DNA of 64,000 nucleotides from Candidatus Accumulibacter aalborgensis (GTDB taxonomy: Bacteria; Pseudomonadota; Gammaproteobacteria; Burkholderiales; Rhodocyclaceae), in contig NZ_FLQX01000133.1 in assembly GCF_900089955.1 (NCBI RefSeq), positions 1 through 64,000 on the forward strand, read 5' to 3'. The notes beneath the pieces are model-generated. The model was not told where the DNA came from. It worked only from the letters and a program-made list of their open reading frames with translations, and did not search any database. The first letter of the stretch is position 1, and the number at the start of each line of letters is the position of its first letter. This document shows, in pieces, positions 8,233 through 17,531 of the stretch. The position numbers and the translations under genes are program-made.

Positions 8233-9687
8233 TCACTTGCGCCAGAAAGCCGGTGTCAGAACGACCAGCAAGGTGAAGATCTCCAGACGGCCGATGAGCA
8301 TCGCGGAGGTGCACACCCAGGTCTGGAAGTCGCTCAGCACCGCGAAATTGGCGGCCGGACCGACCTGCCCGAGTCCCGGCCCGGTGTTGTTGATGCTGGC
8401 GACGACCGCCGAAAACGCGGTGATGATATCGAGCCCCGAAAATGACAGGACCAAAGTCATCGAGACGATGCACACCATATACATGAAGGCGAAGGCGAGG
8501 ACGGCAAAAAGGATGTTCGGAGGCAACAGTTCGCTGCCGATCTTCACCGGATGAACGGCATTCGGGTGCATGGCGCGCGTCAGTTCCCGGCCCACCTGTT
8601 TGTAGAGGACGATCGCGCGGATCATTTTGATGCCGCCACCGGTCGAACCGGCGCTGGTCGCAAAGCTCGACAGGAACAACATCCATAGAGGAGCGAAAGG
8701 AGGCCACAAGGCATAGTCGGTATTGGCGTAACCGGTGGTCGTCGCGATCGACACGACGTTGAAGGCCGCAAAGCGCAGCGCCTCGGAAAAGGTTGGGTAA
8801 ACCCCGTTAACGGCGAGAAAAATGGCGATGCCCACGACACTGCCAACGGTTACCAGGAGAAACATTCGTGCCTCAGGGTCGGCAGCGTAGGGCCGCAACG
8901 AGCGACCACTGAGGACAAGGTAGTGGGTGGCGAAGTTGCAGCCGGCGATGAGCATGAAGAGAATGCTGACCGCCTCGATCGCCGGCGAGTCGAAGTAGCC
9001 GAAGCTGGCGTCGTGGCTCGAAAAGCCGCCGAGTCCCATCGTCGAGAACATGTGCATGATCGCATCGAGCCAGGTCATTCCAGCCCATCGGTAACCGAGC
9101 ACACAAGCGATTGAAATCAGCGCATAGACGACCCACAGGCCTTTCGCAGTTTCGGCCATGCGCGGGGTCATCTTCGAATCCTTCATCGGCCCCGGGGTTT
9201 CGGCCTTGAACATCTGGCGGCCACCGATCCCGAGCAAGGGCAGGATGGCTACGGCGAGAACGATCAACCCCATGCCGCCGAGCCAGACGAGTTGGCAACG
9301 CCAGAAGTTGATCGACACCGGCAGCTTGTCAAGCCCGGCGAAGACCGTCGCCCCGGTCGTCGTCAGTCCGGAGACGGCCTCGAAGTAGGCGGCGGTAAAG
9401 CTTGCGTTGAGTTGGAGCACCAGGGGCAGTCCCGCATATACGGGTAGCACCGTCCACACCAGAGCGACCATCAGAAAGCCATCACGGATCGTGAGATCGC
9501 GCTTCTCCTTGCGCGTCGCGTACCACAGGCCCGCACCGGTACCGATGGTCAGCAGCAGGGCTTCGTCGAAAGCGCTTTCGGCACCATCGTGCATGGCCCA
9601 CGACACCCCCCAGGGAACGAGCATCGTCAGGCCGAACATCATGATGACCATCGAGAGAACCCGAACGACCGGGTAGTAGCGTTGCAT
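8233..9687 (-). CDS. trkH: Trk-type potassium uptake membrane subunit
   Basis: TrkH forms the K+ translocating pore in the inner membrane and works with cytoplasmic TrkA. The 484-residue protein has about ten hydrophobic helices and the four P-loop repeats of the family, including SGLTTTGATVF, MGLGGFSSHDAS, STTTGYANTDY-like and SINNTGPGLGQVG. The segment SAGSTGGGIKMIR, typical of the TrkH/KtrB inner loop, is present. It follows trkA by 14 bases, and a run of nine G sits in its ribosome-binding region, an unusual place for a homopolymer. Confidence 0.95.
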   Translation of the reverse strand: MQRYYPVVRVLSMVIMMFGLTMLVPWGVSWAMHDGAESAFDEALLLTIGTGAGLWYATRKEKRDLTIRDGFLMVALVWTVLPVYAGLPLVLQLNASFTAAYFEAVSGLTTTGATVFAGLDKLPVSINFWRCQLVWLGGMGLIVLAVAILPLLGIGGRQMFKAETPGPMKDSKMTPRMAETAKGLWVVYALISIACVLGYRWAGMTWLDAIMHMFSTMGLGGFSSHDASFGYFDSPAIEAVSILFMLIAGCNFATHYLVLSGRSLRPYAADPEARMFLLVTVGSVVGIAIFLAVNGVYPTFSEALRFAAFNVVSIATTTGYANTDYALWPPFAPLWMLFLSSFATSAGSTGGGIKMIRAIVLYKQVGRELTRAMHPNAVHPVKIGSELLPPNILFAVLAFAFMYMVCIVSMTLVLSFSGLDIITAFSAVVASINNTGPGLGQVGPAANFAVLSDFQTWVCTSAMLIGRLEIFTLLVVLTPAFWRK

Positions 9688-9701
9688 GGCGGCCCCCCCC
9701 C

Positions 9702-11132
9702 TCAGAAGAAGTGAAAGCCGACCGCGAACAGCTTCTCGACCTGCTTGACGACCTTCTTGTCGAGGCAGAAAACGATCACGTGGTCATCGGTCTGGATAGC
9801 CACATCCTTGTGCGCGATCAGTACCCGGCCGACCTTCTTCAGCTTGGCCAGACCGAGGAAACCGACATCATGACTCTTGTCGAGATCACGCACGACGGCG
9901 GCAATGAAAGCGCCGTCGATCATCGGTAGCTCGCCGATTCGCCGGCCAACGACGCGTGAATTCTTGGCGTCGCCGTGGGCGACGATTTCGAGGGCTTCGG
10001 CAGCTCCGCGACGCAGGCTATGCACCTGCGCCACGTCGCCGTGGCGGACGTAGGTCAGCAGCATGCCGATCGAGACCTGTGCCGGCGAAATCGCGATGTC
10101 GATTGGCCCACCCTGGACCAGGTCAGCGTAGGCGCGGCGGTTGATCAGCGCAACCACTCGTTTGCAGCCCATTTTCTTGGCCAGCGACGCTCCCATGATG
10201 TTGTCCTCGTCGCCGTTGGTCAGCGCGAGAAAGAGGTCCATCTCGTCGATTGCCTCCTGCTGCAGCAACTCCTCGTCGGTCGCATCGCCGTGCAGCACGA
10301 GCACCGACTTGAGCGAGGTGGCGACGAATTCGGCGCGCCGCCGGTCGACCTCGATGAGCTTCACTTGGCACTTGCTTTCCAGCGCCTGCGCAACGCGATG
10401 ACCGATGTTGCCGCCACCGGCGATCATCACCCGCCGCACCGGCTCGACCGAGCGTCGCAACTCGCCTATGACCGCACGGATGTGTTCGTCGGCGGCCAGC
10501 AGGAAGACCTCGTCGCCGTCTTCGATGATCGTCTCGCCAGTGGGCGTGATCGCGCCGTCGCGGCGATAGATCGCGACGATCCGTCCGTCGATAGCGGGTG
10601 GCAGGTGGCCACGCATCTCCCTGATCGGGCTGCCGACCAGCAAGCCACCGGTGTAGGCACGAAGACCGACGAGGACCAGCCGGCCGTCGCCGAAGGTGAG
10701 CACCTGCAAGGCTTCGGGGAAGTCCACGAGGCGCGCGATGTACTCGGTGATCACCTGTTCCGGGCACAAGGCATAGTCGACGGCGAAGTTCTCCGGCGCC
10801 AACAGTTTCTCGCTGTCCAGGAAGTCGCGCGCGCGCAACCTGGCGATGCGGGCGGGGACGTTGAAGACGCTGTGCGCCACCTTGCACGCCACCAGATTGG
10901 TCTGGTCGCTCTGGGTCACGGCAATCAGCAGATCGGCGTCATCGAGACCGGCGCTTGCCAGTACCGAGGGATAGGCGGCGTTGCCGGCCACCGTCCGCAG
11001 ATCGAGACGATCCTGCAAGTATGCCAGGCGCTCCTGGTCGCTATCGACAACGGTGATGTCGTTGTTTTCAGAAGCCAGACTCTCGGCGACACTCGCGCCG
11101 ACCTGGCCGGCACCCAGAATGACGATCCGCAT
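9702..11132 (-). CDS. trkA: Trk potassium uptake regulatory subunit TrkA
   Basis: TrkA is the peripheral NAD(H)/nucleotide-binding gate of the Trk K+ system. The 476-residue protein has two Rossmann folds (RIVILGAGQVGASVAESL at the start and VMIAGGGNIGHRVAQAL in the middle), each followed by an RCK C-terminal domain. This is the usual doubled architecture. The ATG at 11132 has an AAGGA site upstream. It lies directly upstream of trkH, so both subunits should be made together. ntrX ends 36 bases upstream, so trkAH may be read through from the ntrYX genes. Confidence 0.95.
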   Translation of the reverse strand: MRIVILGAGQVGASVAESLASENNDITVVDSDQERLAYLQDRLDLRTVAGNAAYPSVLASAGLDDADLLIAVTQSDQTNLVACKVAHSVFNVPARIARLRARDFLDSEKLLAPENFAVDYALCPEQVITEYIARLVDFPEALQVLTFGDGRLVLVGLRAYTGGLLVGSPIREMRGHLPPAIDGRIVAIYRRDGAITPTGETIIEDGDEVFLLAADEHIRAVIGELRRSVEPVRRVMIAGGGNIGHRVAQALESKCQVKLIEVDRRRAEFVATSLKSVLVLHGDATDEELLQQEAIDEMDLFLALTNGDEDNIMGASLAKKMGCKRVVALINRRAYADLVQGGPIDIAISPAQVSIGMLLTYVRHGDVAQVHSLRRGAAEALEIVAHGDAKNSRVVGRRIGELPMIDGAFIAAVVRDLDKSHDVGFLGLAKLKKVGRVLIAHKDVAIQTDDHVIVFCLDKKVVKQVEKLFAVGFHFF

Positions 11133-11167
11133 TTCCTTGATCTCCCTGAGCGCCAGTCGATGCTACA

Positions 11168-12424
11168 TCAGTCGCGCTCTTCGCCGCGCCTACCGATATG
11201 CAGACCTAGTTGGCGCAACTTTCGATAGAGATGGGTCCGTTCCAGGCCCGTTTTTTCCGCCAAACGGGTCATGTTACCGCGCTCACCACTCAGGTGGTGT
11301 TCGAAGTACAGGCGTTCGAAGGCTTCGCGCGCCTCACGCAGTGGCTGATCGAAGAACATCGCGGCAAGCGGTGTGGCGACCTCGCCGGCCTCGCTCTGCA
11401 GAATGCGGGCGACATCGTCAGCACTGATCTCTTCTTCGAGCGCCGAGAGCGCGAGACTCTTGACCGTGGTCAGAAGTTCTGCCCATTCGCCGTGCCAACG
11501 GTGGAGACGCAGCGCATTCTGGGCACCGCTGGAAAAATGACGCAGGGGAACGTCGCCGCGCTCGGCGAGATGGGCGAGCAGCAAGGCGGCGATCTCGGGG
11601 ACATCGTCAGCGTGGCCGGAGATCTGGGGTAGCGCCACCCACACTTCACCGAGGCGGTTGATCAGCAGCGGATCCCAGCCAGCCTCGACGAGAGCGGTCA
11701 GCGGGCGGGTCGAGGCAGCGACCATCTGCAGGTTGTGGCGCTCCAGCCGCTCGATGGCGAAGACCAGATTCATCTGTTGCAGCTTCCCGAACTGCGCCAG
11801 ATCGGCGATGAAGACGATGCCACCAACGGCGTTCTGCAACATTTCCTGGGTCAGCGGCGCGCTCAGCGACGACAGATCCAGCCATGGCGCGCGGTGCGTT
11901 TGCAGGGTGCGAGCACAGATTTCGGCGATACTTCCCGATGCGCTCTTGAGCAGCAACACGGAGGTTTTTGCCGCAGCCTGTTCGAGGCGCCTCTTGAGAT
12001 CCTTGAGCAGGGGGGAGCGGGCGAAAACGTCGAGGGTCAGCGGCGGCTTCTGCAGCACGGCTTCGTGCTTGAGCGCTTTCTTCACCGTGGCGAGCAGCTT
12101 TTGCAGCGCAATCGGCTTCTCGAGAAAATCGGTCGCGCCGATACGCGTCGCCTCGACCGCCGAATCGATCGTGCCGTGCCCGGACATCATCACCACCGGC
12201 ATCGTCAGCAGGCCGCTCGCGGACCATTCCTTGAGCAATGAAATGCCGTCGGTATCGGGCATCCAGATGTCGAGCAAGACCAGATCGGGTCGCCGTTCGG
12301 CGCGAATTTTGCGCGCCACCGCTGCATTTTCGGCCAGCCAGACCGAATGGCCTTCGTCGGCCAGGATCTCGGAGAGCAATTCGCGAATGCCCATTTCGTC
12401 ATCGACGATCAATACTTGCGCCAT
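11168..12424 (-). CDS. ntrX: NtrX-like response regulator with degenerate AAA+ domain
   Basis: The 418-residue protein has an intact receiver domain (Asp8, Asp9, phospho-acceptor Asp52, Lys103). A central region aligns with sigma54 activator AAA+ domains, and a C-terminal Fis-type helix-turn-helix ends it (LAEKTGLERTHLYRKLRQLG). The central domain is not a working sigma54 activator. The Walker A position reads LLLKSASGSIAE, lacking GKT/GKE, and the Walker B position reads GGIVFIADLAQ in place of LFLDEI. The GAFTGA sigma54 contact loop is deleted: only about 25 residues separate the strand after Walker A from the Walker B strand. It probably acts as a DNA-binding regulator without ATP-driven activation. 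It is paired with the NtrY kinase gene 2 bases upstream. Confidence 0.85.
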   Translation of the reverse strand: MAQVLIVDDEMGIRELLSEILADEGHSVWLAENAAVARKIRAERRPDLVLLDIWMPDTDGISLLKEWSASGLLTMPVVMMSGHGTIDSAVEATRIGATDFLEKPIALQKLLATVKKALKHEAVLQKPPLTLDVFARSPLLKDLKRRLEQAAAKTSVLLLKSASGSIAEICARTLQTHRAPWLDLSSLSAPLTQEMLQNAVGGIVFIADLAQFGKLQQMNLVFAIERLERHNLQMVAASTRPLTALVEAGWDPLLINRLGEVWVALPQISGHADDVPEIAALLLAHLAERGDVPLRHFSSGAQNALRLHRWHGEWAELLTTVKSLALSALEEEISADDVARILQSEAGEVATPLAAMFFDQPLREAREAFERLYFEHHLSGERGNMTRLAEKTGLERTHLYRKLRQLGLHIGRRGEERD

Positions 12425-12426
12425 GG

Positions 12427-14580
12427 TCAGGTCTCGGAAGGTGGTTTGCTGAAATGACGGCCGGGGTTCGGCAAGGACGCCAGCGGTAGCAGAATGCTGA
12501 CCTCGGCACCGACTGGCTGGCGGTTGTTGATCCTGATGCGGCCATGATGTTCATCGACGATCTTCTTGACGATCGCCAGACCCAGGCCGGTACCACGTGC
12601 CTTGCTGGTCACATAGGGTTCGAAGACGCGGGCCATGATTTCCGGCGGAAAACCCGGCCCCTGGTCGGTGACCACCAGTTCGGCCATGCTGTCGGTACGG
12701 CGGGTGGTGATTCCGGTGCGCGGGCAGTCCACCGCCTCCTGTGCGTCTTCGGCGTTACGCAGCAGATTATGGATGATCTGACGCAACTGGGTCGCATCTC
12801 CCGAGACTGGCGGCAAGTTCGGAGCAAGTGTCCGCTCGATCGGCGCCTGGGAGGTCTCATAGAGGCCGAGCACTTCGGAGACCAGGGCGTTGAGGTCCAG
12901 CGCACCCAGGTCGGGCGCCGGCATGCGTGCGTAGTCGCTGAAATCATTGACCATCCGCTTCATCGCTTGAACCTGCGTGATGATCGTCTGTGTCGAGCGA
13001 CTGAGCATGTCGGCATCGGCGCCCCTCAGCCGGTCGGCCAGTTTCATCTGCAGTCGTTCGGCCGAAAGCTGAATGGGGGTGAGGGGATTCTTGATCTCGT
13101 GCGCCAATCGGCGCGCCACTTCGCCCCAGGCGGCGCTGCGCTGGGCGGCGATCAGTCGGGTGACGTCATCGAAAACGACGACATAGCCGCCGTGCGACCC
13201 CGCCGGTAGCTTTGTGCCGCGCAACAGCAGAATCTGCGGCAGCCCGTCCGGATGGTCGAGTTCCATTTGTTCCTGCCATTCGCTGCGCTCGTGCTCGGCA
13301 AAAGCATCGCGGATGGCCTGGCCAAGCACTTGCTGCCGTGGCCAAACCTCGGCAGGATAGCCGAGCAGACCAGTGAAGTCGTCGGTCAGAATGGTCAGCG
13401 CACCTTCGTTGACCGTCCGCAGAACGAAGCGCTGATCGAAGACCAGCACACCAGCCGAGAGGTTGGCCAAAATCGACTCCAGGTAAGCACGCGCGGCTTC
13501 AAGTTCGGCGCGATGGCGTTCGTTATCGCGCCGCGCTTCGTCGAGCTGGCTGGTCATCTGTTTGAACGAGCGGGTCAGAACGCCCAACTCATCGCGGCTG
13601 TAGACCGCCTGCCGCGGTGTGTAGTCACCGGCCGCCACGGCCTGGGTTCCCTCGGCGAGGATCGATAGCGGTGCCGACAGACGGCGAGCCAGCACGAAAG
13701 CCAGCGCAATGGCGGTGAATAGAGCGAGCAGCACGGTCAGCGTCAAGGTCATGGCGTAGATTCGGGTCAGTCCCTCGCGGCCAAGAGAGAGTTCTTGGTA
13801 GTCTGCATAGACCGTCTGTACGCTGTTTGCATTCTGGGCGAGGCTGCCCGGCACCGGCTCGATGAGTTGCAGGATGCGCGTCTCGACGCCGAGACCCGGC
13901 GGCGTCACGGCAACCAGTACGCGCAAGGTCAGATCGTGCTCCCCGTGGCTCTCGATCACCGCATAGCGGCGCTCGGTGCGCGCCCGGCGCAATTGTTCGG
14001 TGGCGGGCTGCGAGGGTAGCAGGGCGGTCAGTTCGCCAGTGGCCGTTGCGAGCAGGGCGCCGGCGGTCGAAAACAGGGCCGCGGATTGGACGCCGCTTTG
14101 CTCGCGTAAGCGATTGAGGTCGAGGCGCCGCTGCGCTTCCGATCGTTCGCCGAGTTCGAGTGCCATGGACTGTGCCTTGGCAGCCAGATCCTCGAGCAGC
14201 GAATCAAGCGCACTGCGCCCCAGATTCAATCCCGCCTCAAGGGCCTTTTCGACGCGAACGTCGAACCACGTTTCAATGCTCTTGGTAACGAACTGTACAG
14301 AGACCGCGTAGATGAGGACGCCGGGAAGGACAGCCATCAGGCCGAACATCAGCATCAGGCGCAATTTGAGCCGTGAGCCGAAGACCTTGGCCCGGTGTTC
14401 TCCCCACAAGACCCACAGTTGCCAGGCGATCAGCGCCAGAAGCGAAAGTGCGACGATCGCATTCAAACCCAGCAGCCACGGGTAATGGCGGGCGAAGAGT
14501 GCCGTATTGGCGCTTGCCGAGGCGAGTAGAAACAAGAGAATGCCGCCAAACGAAGCGGCAGCGACGATCAGGCTTTTCAT
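12427..14580 (-). CDS. ntrY: NtrY-like membrane sensor histidine kinase
   Basis: This 717-residue kinase senses a still unclear signal (redox and nitrogen in relatives) and phosphorylates NtrX. It has several N-terminal membrane helices (about residues 5-105 and again near 280-305) bracketing a periplasmic region. A HAMP linker (LARRLSAPLSILAEGTQAVA) and a PAS-like domain follow. The H-box is ARRLAHEIKNPLTPIQLSAE, and an ATPase domain with LRQIIHNLLRNAEDA and GTGLGLAIVKKIVDEHHG completes it. The order DUF4390-ntrY-ntrX with no real gaps indicates one operon. The stop precedes the ntrX start by only 2 bases. Confidence 0.9.
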   Translation of the reverse strand: MKSLIVAAASFGGILLFLLASASANTALFARHYPWLLGLNAIVALSLLALIAWQLWVLWGEHRAKVFGSRLKLRLMLMFGLMAVLPGVLIYAVSVQFVTKSIETWFDVRVEKALEAGLNLGRSALDSLLEDLAAKAQSMALELGERSEAQRRLDLNRLREQSGVQSAALFSTAGALLATATGELTALLPSQPATEQLRRARTERRYAVIESHGEHDLTLRVLVAVTPPGLGVETRILQLIEPVPGSLAQNANSVQTVYADYQELSLGREGLTRIYAMTLTLTVLLALFTAIALAFVLARRLSAPLSILAEGTQAVAAGDYTPRQAVYSRDELGVLTRSFKQMTSQLDEARRDNERHRAELEAARAYLESILANLSAGVLVFDQRFVLRTVNEGALTILTDDFTGLLGYPAEVWPRQQVLGQAIRDAFAEHERSEWQEQMELDHPDGLPQILLLRGTKLPAGSHGGYVVVFDDVTRLIAAQRSAAWGEVARRLAHEIKNPLTPIQLSAERLQMKLADRLRGADADMLSRSTQTIITQVQAMKRMVNDFSDYARMPAPDLGALDLNALVSEVLGLYETSQAPIERTLAPNLPPVSGDATQLRQIIHNLLRNAEDAQEAVDCPRTGITTRRTDSMAELVVTDQGPGFPPEIMARVFEPYVTSKARGTGLGLAIVKKIVDEHHGRIRINNRQPVGAEVSILLPLASLPNPGRHFSKPPSET

Positions 14581-15215
14581 TTACCTTCGCTGACGCCGGC
14601 GAGCACCGGGTTTGTCATTCCCGCGGACGGAGCGAGATCGCCGGGCGTAACATTCCAGCGCGCCCACTCGGAGCTCAGGTTCCAGTCTCTATTGGCCAAC
14701 GCGTTGACCTGAAAGGTCTTCGGCATTTGTGTCACATCCAGGCGCATGCGCACCGCGGCGAAGTAGGTTTGGGTAGCGGTCAGCGAACCTTTGTCGAGCA
14801 CCTGCCAGTCGCGCAGACGCGACAGGATGCGCATGGCCTCGTCGAGCGTGGCAAAGCTCTGGTGCAAGGCGCCGCTGGACAATCGATACTGTCGCGTCAA
14901 GGCGTGGTAGGAAAGTTGAAATGACTGACTCCGGCTGACCACTTCCTCGTCGAGCCAGTACCAGCGAGGCCTGGTCAGTTCAAAATCGACCACAAAGTAG
15001 AGGGCAACACCCCTGGCGACGGTGTCTTCGAGCCGGGCGTTGAGATTGATGCTGAAGTCGGCCGCCAGCACATAGCCGTCTTCGCCGACCGAGAGCTGCG
15101 GATTGCGGGCGCTGATGTCGGCAGCCTGTGCGCCAAGCGAGGCGAACAGCAGAAGCAGAGCCAGGCAGAACCAGCTAGGGAGCTTTCCGCAACAAGGCAT
15201 AATAGAATCCATCAT
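14577..15215 (-). CDS. DUF4390 exported protein
   Basis: This 212-residue protein has a signal peptide (hydrophobic core SWFCLALLLLFASLG, cleavage near AQA-A). The mature domain of about 180 residues matches what I know as DUF4390: LNARLEDTVARGVALYFVVD, then RPRWYWLDE and a conserved QYRLSSG segment. It is periplasmic or surface-associated, of unknown function, and consistently found between rsmB and ntrY in betaproteobacteria. It overlaps rsmB by 41 bases and its stop overlaps the ntrY start (ATGA), so translation is coupled. An internal ATG at 15200 is an alternative start. Confidence 0.8.
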   Translation of the reverse strand: MMDSIMPCCGKLPSWFCLALLLLFASLGAQAADISARNPQLSVGEDGYVLAADFSINLNARLEDTVARGVALYFVVDFELTRPRWYWLDEEVVSRSQSFQLSYHALTRQYRLSSGALHQSFATLDEAMRILSRLRDWQVLDKGSLTATQTYFAAVRMRLDVTQMPKTFQVNALANRDWNLSSEWARWNVTPGDLAPSAGMTNPVLAGVSEGK

Positions 15216-16584
15216 GTTCTTCCTGCGGCAGGAGTGTTTCTTCGACCAAGCGCAGGGAGTCGGTTTGGCGAACGAGAAAGGCGTCTATCTGCGCACCGTT
15301 TTCCTCCGGGAACACCGAGCAGGTGGCATACAAGAGTCGTCCTCCCGGTTTCAGGAAGCGCCAGAGTTGGTCAAGAAGTTCGGCCTGCAGGTGGGCAAAG
15401 CGGCGTATGTCGCTTTCCCGGCGCAGATACTTGATGTCGGGATGGCGACGAACGACGCCGGACGCAGAACACGGTACATCGGCCAGAATGGCATCGAATG
15501 GCTGGCCGTCCCACCACTGCTCGGATTCCCGGCAATCAGCGACCTTGACCGTCGCCGCCAGACCGAGCCGGCGCAGATTGTCCACGATGCGCCTGGTTCG
15601 ACTTTCGTCGATGTCCAGCGCCAGCAGCTCAATATCTGCCACTTCCAGCAGATGTGCCGTTTTCCCCCCCGGCGCCGCACAGGCGTCGAGGATGCGTTCG
15701 CCGGCCAGCGGCAGCAGGAGTTGCGCGGCACGTTGAGCGCCGGCATCCTGGATCGAAACGAGCCCATCTGCAAAACCCGGCAAGGCGTCGACCGCTGCGG
15801 CCTTGTGCAGGAGCAGCGCATCGGGTCCGACCTGGTGGGCGGGCCATCCCGCTGCCTGCAGACGCGCGGCGTAGCCATCGAGCATGCCGCGGCGGCGATT
15901 GACGCGCAGCGTCATCGGAGGTTGGCCATTGCCGGCAGCGATAATCGCCGGCCAGCGATCCGGATACGCCCGGCGCAAACGTGCCAGCCACCAGCTCGGG
16001 TGTTGCTGCGCTGCCTCGTCGTCATCGGCCATGGCAGCATGTAGCGCTTCGCGCTGGCGCAGGTAGTTGCGCAGCACGCCATTGACCAAGCCCTTGAAAG
16101 CGCCAGCAGCCAGTTCGCCGGCCGCAGCAACCGCCTGATCGACGACCATGTGGGCTGCGTCAGGACGAGTGTGCAGCCGGTAGAGGGCGGCCAGGAGGAG
16201 GGCCTCCGTTGCCGCGTGCGGCAGGGACCTTTCCAGCAGACGGGAAAGAAGGAACTCGCCACACCCGTAACGGCGCAGGGTGCCGAAGGCGACATCCTGG
16301 GCTGCGGAGCGGGCAGCCGGGGCTTCCCTGCTCAGTGTGGTCAGTGCGTGCGTCAGGCTCTTCCCGGAGCGAACGGCGGAAATCACCTGGGCGGCCAGCA
16401 ACAGGCTGAAGGCCAGGGAATCAGAGGGTAGGCGGCAGGACGCTGGCGGCGCCGCACGCTGCGCCGGCAGTGTGTCGGATTGCGCAGACTTGCGCACGCG
16501 CAGGGCGCGGCGGGGCGAGCAGGGGACAGTTGAAGATGACAAGGTCGCGTTTCGCTGCAAACGAGTGGGTATCGAGTTTAGCAC
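15175..16584 (-). CDS. rsmB: 16S rRNA (cytosine967-C5)-methyltransferase
   Basis: RsmB methylates C967 of 16S rRNA using S-adenosylmethionine. It has an N-terminal NusB-like RNA-binding domain (about residues 55-200) and a C-terminal Rossmann methyltransferase domain. SAM loop DACAAPGGKTAHLLE, catalytic DVPCSASGVVRRHPDIK and LYATCSVFPEENG with the second cysteine are all present. The GTG at 16584 gives 469 residues, about 40 more than the E. coli protein at the N-terminus. A GTG at 16497 would give a more typical length. It is divergent from the CDF transporter and heads the DUF4390-ntrYX operon. Confidence 0.92.
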   Translation of the reverse strand: MLNSIPTRLQRNATLSSSTVPCSPRRALRVRKSAQSDTLPAQRAAPPASCRLPSDSLAFSLLLAAQVISAVRSGKSLTHALTTLSREAPAARSAAQDVAFGTLRRYGCGEFLLSRLLERSLPHAATEALLLAALYRLHTRPDAAHMVVDQAVAAAGELAAGAFKGLVNGVLRNYLRQREALHAAMADDDEAAQQHPSWWLARLRRAYPDRWPAIIAAGNGQPPMTLRVNRRRGMLDGYAARLQAAGWPAHQVGPDALLLHKAAAVDALPGFADGLVSIQDAGAQRAAQLLLPLAGERILDACAAPGGKTAHLLEVADIELLALDIDESRTRRIVDNLRRLGLAATVKVADCRESEQWWDGQPFDAILADVPCSASGVVRRHPDIKYLRRESDIRRFAHLQAELLDQLWRFLKPGGRLLYATCSVFPEENGAQIDAFLVRQTDSLRLVEETLLPQEEHDGFYYALLRKAP

Positions 16585-16625
16585 GATGCCTGATCGTGGC
16601 GAGATCGTCGCAAGGCGACGATAAT

Positions 16626-17531
16626 ATGCCCATGCAGACCCCTTCGCTCAAACCTTACGCATGGCTTTCAATCGGCGCTGCGCTCGCCACCATCGCGTTG
16701 AAGGGCATCGCCTGGAAAATGACCGGTTCGGTCGGGCTGCTCTCGGATGCACTCGAATCACTGGTCAACCTGGCCGGCGCAGTGATGGCCCTGGCCATGC
16801 TCGCCATTGCTGAACAGCCGGCGGACGACGGGCATTCGTTTGGCCACGGCAAGGCCGAGTACTTCTCCAGTGGTTTCGAGGGACTGCTGATCCTGTGCGC
16901 CGCTGGGGCGATCGCCGTCGCTGGGGTCGACCGCCTCTTCAACCCGGCGCCGCTCGAACAGCTCGGCCCGGGCTTGGCCGTCTCGCTGGCCGCGACGCTG
17001 ATCAACCTGGTCGTTGGCCTTGTTTTGCTGTTTGCCGGCAGGCGGCACAGGTCGATCACCCTGGAGGCCGACGCGCACCATCTGCTGACCGACGTCTGGA
17101 CATCGGCCGGCGTGATCGCAGGCCTCGGCGGCGTTTCCCTCACCGGCTGGCTCTGGCTGGACCCGACGGTGGCCTTGTTGGTCGCCGGCAACATCGTGTG
17201 GACCGGTTGGCGTCTACTCCAGCGCTCAGCGGCAGGGTTGATGGATGGCAGCTTGCCGGCGACGGAGCACGGGCTGGTAATCGCCGTCCTGGATCGTTAT
17301 CGGCAACAGGGGATCGAGTTCCATGCGCTGCGCAGCCGGGAATCGGGCTCACGCAGCTTCGTTTCCTTGCATGTCCTCGTCCCCGGAGACTGGACCGTCG
17401 CCCGCGGCCACCAACTGGCCGAGGAACTGGAGCGAGAAATCCGCGACGTGCTGCCGCACGCGTCGGTGTTCACCCATCTCGAACCGGTTGAAGATCCGAT
17501 ATCCCAGGAAGACATCAGCCTTGACCGCTAG
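16626..17531 (+). CDS. Cation diffusion facilitator (FieF/CzcD-type) metal exporter
   Basis: This 301-residue inner-membrane transporter exports divalent metals such as Zn2+, Fe2+ or Co2+ in exchange for protons. Six hydrophobic helices are visible. The metal site in helix 2 is SVGLLSDALESLVNLAG and the second half-site is DAHHLLTDVWTSAGVIAG. The cytoplasmic loop has HSFGHGKAEYFSSGFEG, typical of the family. A C-terminal regulatory domain with His residues (PHASVFTHLEP) follows. The ATG at 16626 is chosen because homology starts there. Metal specificity cannot be read from the sequence. Confidence 0.88.
   Translation: MPMQTPSLKPYAWLSIGAALATIALKGIAWKMTGSVGLLSDALESLVNLAGAVMALAMLAIAEQPADDGHSFGHGKAEYFSSGFEGLLILCAAGAIAVAGVDRLFNPAPLEQLGPGLAVSLAATLINLVVGLVLLFAGRRHRSITLEADAHHLLTDVWTSAGVIAGLGGVSLTGWLWLDPTVALLVAGNIVWTGWRLLQRSAAGLMDGSLPATEHGLVIAVLDRYRQQGIEFHALRSRESGSRSFVSLHVLVPGDWTVARGHQLAEELEREIRDVLPHASVFTHLEPVEDPISQEDISLDR

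Noticed and set aside
9975-11228. Plus-strand frame of 417 codons opposite trkA
   Set aside because: trkA on the other strand is complete with both Rossmann motifs.
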